From: Pirellulales bacterium | Lineage (GTDB): Bacteria > Planctomycetota > Planctomycetia > Pirellulales > Lacipirellulaceae | Reading direction: 5' to 3' | NCBI GenBank assembly: GCA_022448265.1 | Contig: JAKVCC010000016.1 | Location: 46,648 to 110,647, forward strand | DNA: 64,000 nt | In this document: in pieces, positions 52,248 to 60,847 of the stretch | How the letters are laid out: each line of letters opens with the position of its first letter | Numbering within the stretch: position 1 is the stretch's first letter | Made by a program: the position numbers and the translations under genes | Notes under the pieces: generated by a model | The model's database searches: none | What the model was told of the DNA's origin: nothing | What the model saw: only the letters and a program-made list of their open reading frames with translations

Positions 52248-54700
52248 TATGGGGCACCTCTCGCTTCCGGCAGACGAACCTTCCACTCCGAAAGATTTTG
52301 ATAGAGCGAAACGGGTGATTTACCAATGCCCTGCAGGGTCTGACGATAGGCAAAAGCGTTGATCGTTTGCCATAGTGGGATCACGGGGAGATCGCTCTTA
52401 GAAATTTGATGGACATGTTGCAGACGTGTTCGTGCTTCCTTCCAATTTTGGGCGCGGTCGACCCGTTCGAGCGCCAAGCTCATCGCTGCGCTACAGTTGC
52501 CGGCACGGCCGTGGGGGCCAAGCAGTTGTCGGGCGTCAACAAGGGGCTCCCAGATTGCCAGGTCGGTGTAAAACAAGTCGTAGTCGTCCGGAAGTGGGCC
52601 CATGCGAGGAGCCAGCTCGCGCAGCTCGATGGGAATTCCAATTGCATCAAGTTGCCGTTTTATGGTTTGGCAAGCTGAGCGTGCCAAAGCATCGGGTGCG
52701 AAGGCTAGCACCAGCGGTTGGGCCGCCACCTCCACAGCGTTTTGCGGCACGGGTGTTTTCTCAGACGTATTTTCGATTTCTTTCCCGCTCTTTTTTGCGG
52801 CCGTGTTGGCTGCCAGAGCGCTCGCCTTTTTTGCGACCGACAACCGGGCTACCTTGGCCAATACCGCGGCTAGGCGTGGCTCGTAAGGTAGTGGTGAAAT
52901 TACCGGGTCGTAGGCATAGCCGATCGGGTCGCTCTGTGTGGAGCCCCGGGGCAGAGGTCCGCTCAAGACTCCGAAGCCGGGCGCGGGTTGGCCGCCCAGA
53001 ATCAGCTCGTTGAGTATCCGCTTTCGATCGATTCCGTAGCAAAGGGCTCGGCGGAATTCGCGGCAACCCAGGAGTGGGTTGGCATAATTAGGAATCAAGA
53101 CGTGTACCGTAGGGAGGCGGTAAAAATCCACGATGATTTTTTTGGACTCTCGGAGTCGTTCGACCTGCCACGGAGGAATGCGATCTAACGCATCCACGTC
53201 ACCTTGAAGCAGAGCGTCGATCGCCTCTTGCTCGTTGGGAATAACTCTCTCAATGATTGTTTTGGGACCGGCCACCTGAGGAGACTGCCGGCCGGATGGA
53301 CGCAGGGGGTTCTCGGTCGGTGCGCGCGGGTCGGCCGCGGCCCGCCGCGAGTAACGGATGCGGTCCAACTGATTTTCCTCTTGGAACGCATGATAAGCGA
53401 GCGGCGGTTTATTTCCGCCGAGTACTTGCTCCAGCGGCATTTGCAGTAGCGCTTCGGGACGTACGTGCGACAGGTGCCACTTGATTTGCACGTGCTGCCC
53501 CTCGTCAATGCCAACAGTTTTTAAAAGGCCCCCCAAGCCCACTTGGTAGCTGAGGCTGGCGGGATCGGACATGCGGAGCAACTGCACTGCAATGCGCTCG
53601 GGAGTGATCCCTTCGGCTAGAGCCGTTTTGTCGAGCCGGACCTCCAAACCCAAGCCGGAGTCATCGCTGGCCAGTTCACCCCCCCGGAAACGGTAGATGC
53701 CCCCTTCGGCGCCAAAGTCAACCAGTTCCACCAATTGGGGAGCCATGAGGGGGCGAATACGGCTAGCGGTCCAGTCACCGAGCAGCGTCCTGCCGGTTTC
53801 GGAGGCCAGTGTGCTCACGCCCACCACAATTTCTGACCAGCGCTGGTTGATTTCCTGGACCAACGACATGGCTGCGGGATTCTCGGGCAGAATGCCATTG
53901 GCGCGGCGGACGGCCTGGCGGGCCAGTCGGCTATTACCCTGATCCATGGCACGGCGCGCCAGGGCCAGTTGTCGGGCCACATCGCTTTGAAATTTTTGTT
54001 GCCAGGTGGCAATGTTTTCCAGCCCAAGCTGAGGGAATCCCTGCTGTAGCAATTTCAGAACGCCGCGGGCTGAGGTAAAGTTTTTCTCTGACAAGTGTTC
54101 TTGAATCAACAGATCGCTCACAACCTCAACTTGCTTTTCTAGGCCGACTCGGCGCGGATTCAGATTGTAGAGCGCGAGCAGCACCGTGAGCGATTCGTCG
54201 TATCGTTTGGCCCGATAGGTGGCGCCCGCATCTTGCACCAAGTATTTTTCTTGTGCAGCTGCCAGGCCTTCCAGATGAGAGTAATGTTGAGCGAGAAAGT
54301 AAAGATACTCATACGCTTCGTCCAGGTTGGCCGTCGCGGTCAGTCGCCGCGCTTCCTTCAGTAAGAGTTGCTCGAAGAATTCGACCTGTGCGATGGAGGC
54401 CCAGCGAATTGTGTACTGAACCGAAGGTTGGCTCAAACGGCGTACTTCCAAATCGCCGTTCACCGGTAAGGGATTGGGGACATGTCGCTCGGACAGCAGC
54501 AAGATATCAATTTTATGTCCGCCACTGGCCGCATCCAGCGTGATCCGGTCGAACGGTACTCGGTCCAATAGCCGAACAGGCAGAGGTTGTTCCTCCGCTA
54601 GGACCAGCATGGGCAGGCCCACGAGGGCTACCGCCAGCGCCCAGCCCAGGGAAGCCCGGCGGTAGAGTGTGCGGCGAAAGAACTGGCCCCAAAAAAACAA
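52247..54700 (-). CDS. Peptide-type extracellular solute-binding protein with helical N-terminal domain
   Basis: 817 residues with a signal peptide (about 12-36, ending VLAEEQ). Residues about 100-300 are helical and TPR-like (YEYLYFLAQHYSHLEGL, SLTVLLALYNLNP). From about 330 the chain matches family 5 ABC solute-binding proteins: SGLGLEVRLDKTAL, EQEAIDALLQGDVDALDRIPP, FRRALCYGIDRKRIL, and a final DLPVIPLWQTINAFAYR. A Lys/Ala/Glu-rich insert of about 40 residues lies near 640-680. Family members bind oligopeptides or nickel for uptake, yet no permease or ATPase is nearby. It overlaps the downstream gene by one base. Confidence 0.85.
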   Translation of the reverse strand: MFFWGQFFRRTLYRRASLGWALAVALVGLPMLVLAEEQPLPVRLLDRVPFDRITLDAASGGHKIDILLLSERHVPNPLPVNGDLEVRRLSQPSVQYTIRWASIAQVEFFEQLLLKEARRLTATANLDEAYEYLYFLAQHYSHLEGLAAAQEKYLVQDAGATYRAKRYDESLTVLLALYNLNPRRVGLEKQVEVVSDLLIQEHLSEKNFTSARGVLKLLQQGFPQLGLENIATWQQKFQSDVARQLALARRAMDQGNSRLARQAVRRANGILPENPAAMSLVQEINQRWSEIVVGVSTLASETGRTLLGDWTASRIRPLMAPQLVELVDFGAEGGIYRFRGGELASDDSGLGLEVRLDKTALAEGITPERIAVQLLRMSDPASLSYQVGLGGLLKTVGIDEGQHVQIKWHLSHVRPEALLQMPLEQVLGGNKPPLAYHAFQEENQLDRIRYSRRAAADPRAPTENPLRPSGRQSPQVAGPKTIIERVIPNEQEAIDALLQGDVDALDRIPPWQVERLRESKKIIVDFYRLPTVHVLIPNYANPLLGCREFRRALCYGIDRKRILNELILGGQPAPGFGVLSGPLPRGSTQSDPIGYAYDPVISPLPYEPRLAAVLAKVARLSVAKKASALAANTAAKKSGKEIENTSEKTPVPQNAVEVAAQPLVLAFAPDALARSACQTIKRQLDAIGIPIELRELAPRMGPLPDDYDLFYTDLAIWEPLVDARQLLGPHGRAGNCSAAMSLALERVDRAQNWKEARTRLQHVHQISKSDLPVIPLWQTINAFAYRQTLQGIGKSPVSLYQNLSEWKVRLPEARGAP

Positions 54701-54720
54701 CTTAGGCCTCGGGGCTAGAG

Positions 54721-57700
54721 TTACGGACGTTCGAGTACCAACAGCGTGCCGTCAGATCCGGCGACGACCAGCCTCGGTCCCAATGCAATGGGTCCGGCAA
54801 TCGCCGGTTGCTGCAGATCAACGTGTCCCGTTTCGTCACCACTGCCAATCGCAATGCGGGATAGTCGGCCATGCTGACCGAGAAGCAGCAAGTCGTTGCC
54901 GTCCGCCAGTGGTATCCCGGTAACGGGGCCATGCGCAAGCGGCTTTCTCCAGGCAATTTTCCCCTGACCCGACAGGGCAACCAAGTCATTGTCGTCGGTG
55001 GTGAATATCCATGTGTTTCCCACCGCGAATGGCCCCCAGGTAATCTGTGAGCCTAATTCGACGACCGGCTCAGCTTCCAAACTGGGCAACCGGTACATGG
55101 CTATTCCGCCTGCGCGGGTGCCGGCACAGGCGAGATCGCTAATCACGGACAGGCGCGTGTTGAGCAGCGATGGACCAATGTCGGCTTCGCCTACTGCGGC
55201 CAAATGAGGCAGAGGATCTCGAACCAGTTTGATCTGATAAATCTTCGCAATGCCGTCACTCAAAATGAGGCTCGAGTCATCTCCAGTGCCGTAGATCGCG
55301 GGAGTTTGCCAGTGGTATTTAGGTGTGGGCGATAGGGATGGCTGAAAAGGACTACCGATTTGTGCTCCAGTGTTGCTATCAAACAGGAAGACCTGGCCTA
55401 ATTGGGTGGGCACGACAAACGTGTTTTCCCAAGCCATTGGACGACAACTGGCGGGACTGGCAAGCTGGGTCACCGTGAGCGGACGACTTGTGGCGTCGGG
55501 CCGAAAATGGACCAGCGTGTCGAACCCTACGGTGCAAGCCGCCAGGCGACCCAGGCCGAGATCCGTGCATGAGGTCAGGGCCGGTAGTGCCCGTCGGACT
55601 GATGGGCGAGGGCGTGCCGACGGGTCTTGCACGGCGCGGCGTATGGCTTCGCGATCCACAACAAAGGCGGCTCCCGCGGAGCTGAGTGCAGTGATGCGGT
55701 TCCCTTTTCTATCGATGGCCGGCGCGCCGGCCAAGGGGACTGCTACTCGGGTTTCCCACAGGGCAAGTCCGGAGGACATCTGCATGGCAGCCACAATTGC
55801 GCCGGCCTGAGCGCGGGGACGGCGAACATGGATCATTAAATCGTCGATGTGCTGCAACCTATGATCAAACGTGTCGCCCAAGTAGTCCGAATCGATATCT
55901 ACAGCGGACAATCGATTTTCCGTGGGGAGTACGGCCAGCTTGTTCAACTGATTGCCAGCGACCCAAACGTGTTGGTCCTGAAACAGACCAAACCGCGCGT
56001 TGGTCACCATTTTGTCCGCTTTGCGGGTCGCGATCGGCGTCATCGCCGCGTTGCCTTCACCGGAACCGGCCTCGTAAACGTTGACCTGCCCCTTGTTTGT
56101 CAAGGCGACCAGCCGGCGGCCCGCCATGAGCAACCTAGTATTGACCAGTCCGTCTAAACGTCGCGTGGTCGCTTGGTCTGTTACGACTCCTTGGACGTCG
56201 GTGTTAAGTATCCGCAGATGACTCGTAGCAACACCCGCGTTCACGGCGACCGCCACCTTTCCGAGTATCGCAACCGGCGCTGCTGAAATACTACCCGGCG
56301 CGTGTCCTAGAAAATGCACTCCCAAGCAAGAGTAGTCTTCAGTCGAAAGGGTGTAGAGGCTCGAATGGTCCCCCACGACGTAGATTCGCTTCGCCCAGTT
56401 GGATACGGCGGGCGGAACTATCAGCTTTTGAGAAATCTGCACATAGCCTAGGCGCTCGCCCGTGGTCGAGTCTACGATGTGGAGCCTATTGTCATGACCG
56501 GCGATTACTAAACGGTCTTTTGTCAGTACGGGCTGGGAAATGGGCGCACCTAATTTGAGTCGCCATAAGAGCTTGCCCGTGTTGCTGGAGAGTCTCAGGA
56601 CTTCGTGGCGCAGGCCGTCGACAACAATCAGATCGCCGCCAGCCATTTCTTGTGGCGGCAGATGAGGAGCAATGCCGAGAAATCGTCGCCAACGTACGGC
56701 CCCGTCTGCCGCGCGAAGTCCGAATAGGGCGCCATCGATGCGGACTGCGACAGTTTTTTCCTGGCCCCCAGTGGTCTTTCCATTGCCCTCGGCAAGCGCC
56801 ACCGAGGCCAGGACTCCAGCGGGTTCTTCGCTTGTCGAGGCGGGTATCGAATCGGCAACGTATGCGACCGCGGCCGCCTCCGCAGCCGAGATGTTCGAAA
56901 GTTTGGCCGCCAGCGTCTCGTTGTTCAGCAGGCCCGGATTCTCGTCGATGAGTTGCTTATGGATTTGGTAGGCCTTGGCAGTGTCTTGCGCTTCGATGGC
57001 CACTTGGATCTCGAGCAGTGCTGCCGCTAACCGCTCTTTCTGCAGCCGCGTCCTTTTCACGCGGACGAGGGTTTCCCGAACCTCGTCCAGGATAACTTCG
57101 TCACGAAATTTCTTCGAGATGAACTTGGTGTTGGTACACAGGCCCAGCGACACATTGGCTAGCCCGACCAAGCGGTTAACTTCCTCCGCACTGGAGGCGT
57201 TCTCTGCATCCGCGGCCAGGCCACGGGAGATTTCGGGTAAGAGGGAGGCTAAGTCGCGTTGCGCGCTCTTGAATTCTTCCTCATCCTGGATGGTATCTAG
57301 TACGTCTTGTGCGGTATGCAAGGCATTGGACGAATCAGCGCCGCGAGTAGCTTTCCACAGCCTGGCGATGCCCAGCTTGACCTTGGCGGTGCTAAATTGA
57401 GGGTGGTTAGGAAACGCTTCGACAAAATGTTCGTACTGCTTGATGGCCTGAGTGTAGGACCCGTCTTCAAAGAAAACGCTGGCCTCGGACAAGACGGCTT
57501 CGGCGTCTTCCCGATTGATCAGGATATAAACGACGATTCCGACAATGAGCAAGGCTAGGAGACCACCACCACCGGCCAGGAGGAGCGGTGAGTCCCATTC
57601 GCTTTTGTCCTTCGCACGCTTTGCCTTGCGTTTTTTGGCGCGCGCGCTGCGTTTGTTCGTGGCAGTTTCCTCAAATGACGCATGCGGGTTTTCCGTTGCC

Positions 57701-58098
57701 ATCGATTTGGATAGCACATCACCCAGCGCATCCAGTGGGGCAGCTGAATCGATGTTCTGACTGCGGCTTGTCGCTGCTGCAGGTGGCGGTGTGGGCTCTT
57801 CTGGCTTGAGGGTCGGCGTCTCCTCAGAAGAATGTTTTGCGGTTTTTTTGCCCTTCGCGGGCTTGGGGGCAACGCCCAGAATGCTCGACTCCGCGTGCGG
57901 TGCCACTGTAAGCGCGGTCTTCAGAAGTTGTTTGGCGTGGTCGCGGGAGACCAGCTCATTTTTTACTAGATACTTCAGCACCGCCTGGGGCGTGACGCGT
58001 CCATCTCCAGCGGAAGCTTTTTGGCGCAGTTGGTCGACAATGGCTGGAGCAACAAGGTCACGCTGTTGCAGGATGTCCAGAAAGTCATTGATATTCAT
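54721..58098 (-). CDS. Membrane-anchored PQQ-type beta-propeller protein
   Basis: 1125 residues. The N-terminal 65 residues form a helical module (FLDILQQRDLVAPAIVDQL, YLVKNELVSRDHAKQLL) like that ahead of planctomycete kinases. A Pro/Ala/Ser linker with a Lys/Arg-rich stretch follows, then one TM helix near residues 172-193 (LLAGGGGLLALLIVGIVVYI). The extracytoplasmic part starts with helical TPR-like repeats (about 200-420) and continues as a PQQ/WD-type propeller with many copies of the blade pattern W-x-x-x-L-x-x-P / L-V-V-x-D/G, for example GKLLWRLKLGAPISQPVL. The last blade ends LLVLERP. It has no catalytic motif and is probably a scaffold in the envelope. Confidence 0.85.
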   Translation of the reverse strand: MNINDFLDILQQRDLVAPAIVDQLRQKASAGDGRVTPQAVLKYLVKNELVSRDHAKQLLKTALTVAPHAESSILGVAPKPAKGKKTAKHSSEETPTLKPEEPTPPPAAATSRSQNIDSAAPLDALGDVLSKSMATENPHASFEETATNKRSARAKKRKAKRAKDKSEWDSPLLLAGGGGLLALLIVGIVVYILINREDAEAVLSEASVFFEDGSYTQAIKQYEHFVEAFPNHPQFSTAKVKLGIARLWKATRGADSSNALHTAQDVLDTIQDEEEFKSAQRDLASLLPEISRGLAADAENASSAEEVNRLVGLANVSLGLCTNTKFISKKFRDEVILDEVRETLVRVKRTRLQKERLAAALLEIQVAIEAQDTAKAYQIHKQLIDENPGLLNNETLAAKLSNISAAEAAAVAYVADSIPASTSEEPAGVLASVALAEGNGKTTGGQEKTVAVRIDGALFGLRAADGAVRWRRFLGIAPHLPPQEMAGGDLIVVDGLRHEVLRLSSNTGKLLWRLKLGAPISQPVLTKDRLVIAGHDNRLHIVDSTTGERLGYVQISQKLIVPPAVSNWAKRIYVVGDHSSLYTLSTEDYSCLGVHFLGHAPGSISAAPVAILGKVAVAVNAGVATSHLRILNTDVQGVVTDQATTRRLDGLVNTRLLMAGRRLVALTNKGQVNVYEAGSGEGNAAMTPIATRKADKMVTNARFGLFQDQHVWVAGNQLNKLAVLPTENRLSAVDIDSDYLGDTFDHRLQHIDDLMIHVRRPRAQAGAIVAAMQMSSGLALWETRVAVPLAGAPAIDRKGNRITALSSAGAAFVVDREAIRRAVQDPSARPRPSVRRALPALTSCTDLGLGRLAACTVGFDTLVHFRPDATSRPLTVTQLASPASCRPMAWENTFVVPTQLGQVFLFDSNTGAQIGSPFQPSLSPTPKYHWQTPAIYGTGDDSSLILSDGIAKIYQIKLVRDPLPHLAAVGEADIGPSLLNTRLSVISDLACAGTRAGGIAMYRLPSLEAEPVVELGSQITWGPFAVGNTWIFTTDDNDLVALSGQGKIAWRKPLAHGPVTGIPLADGNDLLLLGQHGRLSRIAIGSGDETGHVDLQQPAIAGPIALGPRLVVAGSDGTLLVLERP

Positions 58099-58101
58099 CG
58101 T

Positions 58102-58599
58102 TCAAAAATCCATTTCGTCATCTTCGTAACTCATCAGTCGAATTTCCTCCATGCCGACACCTGAACCCGCATCCAGTGCAGCCACGACGAATTCGTGCCG
58201 CGAGTCGCCATTGGCCTGAACTAGCAGCTTTGCGGACTTTCCCCGCAAACTTTCGCGCGCTTCCCGCAGTGTGACCAGCATGTCCTGGATACTGGGTGCC
58301 TTCTGCTCTTCGTCCCACTTAGGTGCGCCAATCCAAAAGATGTTGTCGGCGTCAATTCGTACGACGACTGAATCGACTTCCAAGTCATCGAGTTTTTGGG
58401 ATGCCGCCTGGTCGTCTGCTACCGGTGGTACTTCCAGTGCTTTTTGCAGCGCAAATGCCGCGGTGATCATAAAAAAGATCAGCAGCAAAAACGTGACATC
58501 GACCATGGGAGTCAGGTCCATGTCGTCTTCGGCGCTTGTTTTGCGCGAGCGGCCCTCCGCATCGGCCATGCCTGGCAATCGTAGTTTTTTTCGACTCAT
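58102..58599 (-). CDS. exbD: ExbD/TolR-type biopolymer transport protein (second copy)
   Basis: 165 residues. A short cytoplasmic start is followed by the family segment DMDLTPMVDVTFLLLIFFMITAAF with the proton-carrying Asp. The periplasmic domain includes KAPSIQDMLVTLREARES and EFVVAALDAGSGVGMEEIRLM. The start at 58599 is chosen because it leads directly into the conserved region; a GTG at 58668 would overlap the first exbD. It is 22 nt downstream of the first exbD and 3 nt upstream of the PQQ-propeller gene. Confidence 0.92.
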   Translation of the reverse strand: MSRKKLRLPGMADAEGRSRKTSAEDDMDLTPMVDVTFLLLIFFMITAAFALQKALEVPPVADDQAASQKLDDLEVDSVVVRIDADNIFWIGAPKWDEEQKAPSIQDMLVTLREARESLRGKSAKLLVQANGDSRHEFVVAALDAGSGVGMEEIRLMSYEDDEMDF

Positions 58600-58621
58600 G
58601 CGATGGTTATGACTTGTACTG

Positions 58622-59107
58622 TTAATTCGCCTCGAGAACAGCCAGATGGATCTTGGCGCCATCCACACGCGATACGGCTTTGATCACCTTGGCGACGTCG
58701 CGGTAGGCCACATTGCGATCGGCCTTGATCAAGACATTCTCCTTGTGTTCTTCGCTGCGACCTTTTTCAACAGCCTCTCGAATCATTTGTGCTTGCCGGT
58801 CATCGTCCGGCAAGGTTTCGCCAACCTTGCCGTTTGCCAAATAGATAGGGGCTGCATCGGCGCCTTCGTCGCTCAGTGTGATGATGACCGAGTTCTTTTC
58901 ACCGACTCCTTTGCCATATTTGGCCGTCGGGAGTTCGATCGCCGATTTTTGGTCGGGTGTGGAGCACACGATGAAAAAGATCAGCAGCAGGAACGTAATG
59001 TCGATCATCGGTGTAATGTCCATCTCGACATCCTGGCCGCGATCGGGTTTTCGCACCCGGGGCGCTTCGTCTGGAAATTCTTGATCCCAATCGGTGGTGC
59101 CGGTCAT
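58622..59107 (-). CDS. exbD: ExbD/TolR-type biopolymer transport protein (first copy)
   Basis: 161 residues with VEMDITPMIDITFLLLIFFIVCST, the ExbD transmembrane helix and its conserved Asp. The periplasmic domain is distinct from that of the second copy and ends RVDGAKIHLAVLEAN. ExbD works with ExbB to turn proton flow into force on partners in the envelope. It overlaps the exbB gene by 4 nt (ATGA). Two different ExbDs may form a heteromeric rotor-stator unit. Confidence 0.92.
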   Translation of the reverse strand: MTGTTDWDQEFPDEAPRVRKPDRGQDVEMDITPMIDITFLLLIFFIVCSTPDQKSAIELPTAKYGKGVGEKNSVIITLSDEGADAAPIYLANGKVGETLPDDDRQAQMIREAVEKGRSEEHKENVLIKADRNVAYRDVAKVIKAVSRVDGAKIHLAVLEAN

Positions 59108-59751
59108 GCGGACTTCCCGGGATTGGTGCCCAATATGCTCTTCATGTCTTCAAATAATCTTCCCAAGCCGGCGACGACAAAGTCTTCCATCTTGGTCAGA
59201 TTGATATTGATGCTGGCCGTACACAAAACCAGCGGCACGGCAATGGCCAGGCCGCAGGCGGTCGTAATTAGCGCAAACTGGATGTCCGAAGCCATTTTTA
59301 ACGTATCGACCTTTTCACCGCTGCTCAGATTGGCGAAGGCCCCCATCATGCCCATGACGGTTCCTAGCAGTCCGATCATCGGCGCACTCTTGATTACTGT
59401 CGTAACCCAGCTCAGACGATGCTCGATATCGGCGAGCACGTCTTGTTGAAAACGTTCGGACACGCGCGAGCGCAGCTTTTCGTAGCCCAGTTCGCGATTG
59501 TTAATCGCAAACAGTGTGAGTTGTGGCAATGCCCGCCGGTCGCCGTCGCACAACTCGATCGCGGCATGGAAATTTTGCGACTGCAGACCTTCTTCCAGCT
59601 CGCCGAGAAACTCCTCCTGCTCCTGCTCGTCGTCAAATCGCATTTGGCTCACACGGCGCCAAACCATGATCACGCAATAGGAGCCCCAGAGGGCCAGTAC
59701 CGCCAATACGGCATACACGATGTAGCCCAGGTATTTAAATAGTATTTCCAT
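59104..59751 (-). CDS. exbB: ExbB/TolQ/MotA-type proton channel
   Basis: 215 residues with three TM helices: a first at about residues 8-30 (YIVYAVLAVLALWGSYCVIM), a long cytoplasmic loop, and two C-terminal helices. These carry VIKSAPMIGLLGTVMGMMGAFANLS and FALITTACGLAIAVPLVLCTASI, the regions that form the channel in ExbB and TolQ. It energises envelope processes with the proton-motive force, together with the two ExbDs encoded next. Confidence 0.93.
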   Translation of the reverse strand: MEILFKYLGYIVYAVLAVLALWGSYCVIMVWRRVSQMRFDDEQEQEEFLGELEEGLQSQNFHAAIELCDGDRRALPQLTLFAINNRELGYEKLRSRVSERFQQDVLADIEHRLSWVTTVIKSAPMIGLLGTVMGMMGAFANLSSGEKVDTLKMASDIQFALITTACGLAIAVPLVLCTASININLTKMEDFVVAGLGRLFEDMKSILGTNPGKSA

Positions 59752-59783
59752 GGAATCTCTTGCTCGAGGAAATGGGTCACAGG

Positions 59784-60689
59784 CTAAAAGTATTTTTGCT
59801 CAAGTACCTCAAAGGCGTATTTTCCCCCTTCATGGACGACCGTAAAGACCGTTTGCCGAATGGAGTTCACATCCCGCTTGCCGGAAAACTTCTTATCAAG
59901 GGTTTTTCCCTCTAGGAAGTGAAGCAAACTCTCAACCTCATGGGGATAAAACAACAAGACTGTGGGGCCAAGTCGTGCGATATCGGCCTTGCGGGCCAGC
60001 GCGATGGTCAAAGTCGGCATTGGCCCATCGGCGGCAGAGGTATATCCGCGTATTTCTTTCTCGGGGGGGCCCTTCTTTACGTGAGGCGATCCGGAACTCA
60101 GGTGGGTGGCGTAATGCACCGAATTGTCATAGCCTAGTACGCCGACTTCAATCTTATGATAGTCCAGCCAACTAGCGAAATCACTGGTTGACTCGGGTAC
60201 AAATCGGATCTTCCATCGCTCCCAACGGGGCACCCGTTCCAAGACACCCTCGCCACCTGGACCAGCCATGCGCGAATCGCCTTGGCCCTTGCCCTTCCCT
60301 GCCTGGTCTTCTGCGTTGAGGATCTGGTCGGATAACAAGACTTCTTGTGGTGAGACCGCACTGGTTAGGGTGTCAAGAACGGTCTGCAACTGAGGGTCAG
60401 AGAGTTCGGGGGCTTCCTCGACCCCGGGCGGCTCGGGGTCTCTGGCTAGGCCTGCGGGATTCTGACTAGTGGCCTCAACGGGTACAACAGGTATGGCCTC
60501 AATGATAGGAAAAGTTTTTTTGGCAAAGTACACGACCAACAAACCCAGCACGGCAAAGCCGACGATCACCAGCAGTGCAATGATCAACGTCGCAGTGCGA
60601 TCGTAGCTATTCACTGTTAGCTGGTAACGCTGGCTTGCATCCGAAGCTGGCGCACTGACCGTAGCGCTGGTCGAAGTGGAATTTTCCAT
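59784..60689 (-). CDS. Single-TM protein of the ExbB/ExbD cluster, unknown function
   Basis: 301 residues. An N-terminal Ser/Thr-rich cytoplasmic part is followed by one TM helix (about residues 28-52, TLIIALLVIVGFAVLGLLVVY). A Pro/Glu-rich linker and a C-terminal globular domain with WKIRFVPESTSDFASWLDYH and TVLLFYPHEVESLLHFLEGK come next. The topology (short N-tail, one helix, periplasmic linker and domain) recalls TonB or TolA-like force-transmitting proteins, though the C-terminal domain is not one I recognise. It is 32 nt upstream of exbB. Confidence 0.75.
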   Translation of the reverse strand: MENSTSTSATVSAPASDASQRYQLTVNSYDRTATLIIALLVIVGFAVLGLLVVYFAKKTFPIIEAIPVVPVEATSQNPAGLARDPEPPGVEEAPELSDPQLQTVLDTLTSAVSPQEVLLSDQILNAEDQAGKGKGQGDSRMAGPGGEGVLERVPRWERWKIRFVPESTSDFASWLDYHKIEVGVLGYDNSVHYATHLSSGSPHVKKGPPEKEIRGYTSAADGPMPTLTIALARKADIARLGPTVLLFYPHEVESLLHFLEGKTLDKKFSGKRDVNSIRQTVFTVVHEGGKYAFEVLEQKYF

Positions 60690-60847
60690 ACGTGTCACAG
60701 ACTGGAGAGCCAAGGGAGCAGAGGTTGTTTCATTTGCTAAGACGACGCGTCAGTAGTCAGTGTTGGTAGGTCATGGATTATACTTCTCTTTTTCTTCGTC
60801 CTGGGTTGGTATTCCAAATTCTCGTTCTGAGTTGAATCAATACGGTT

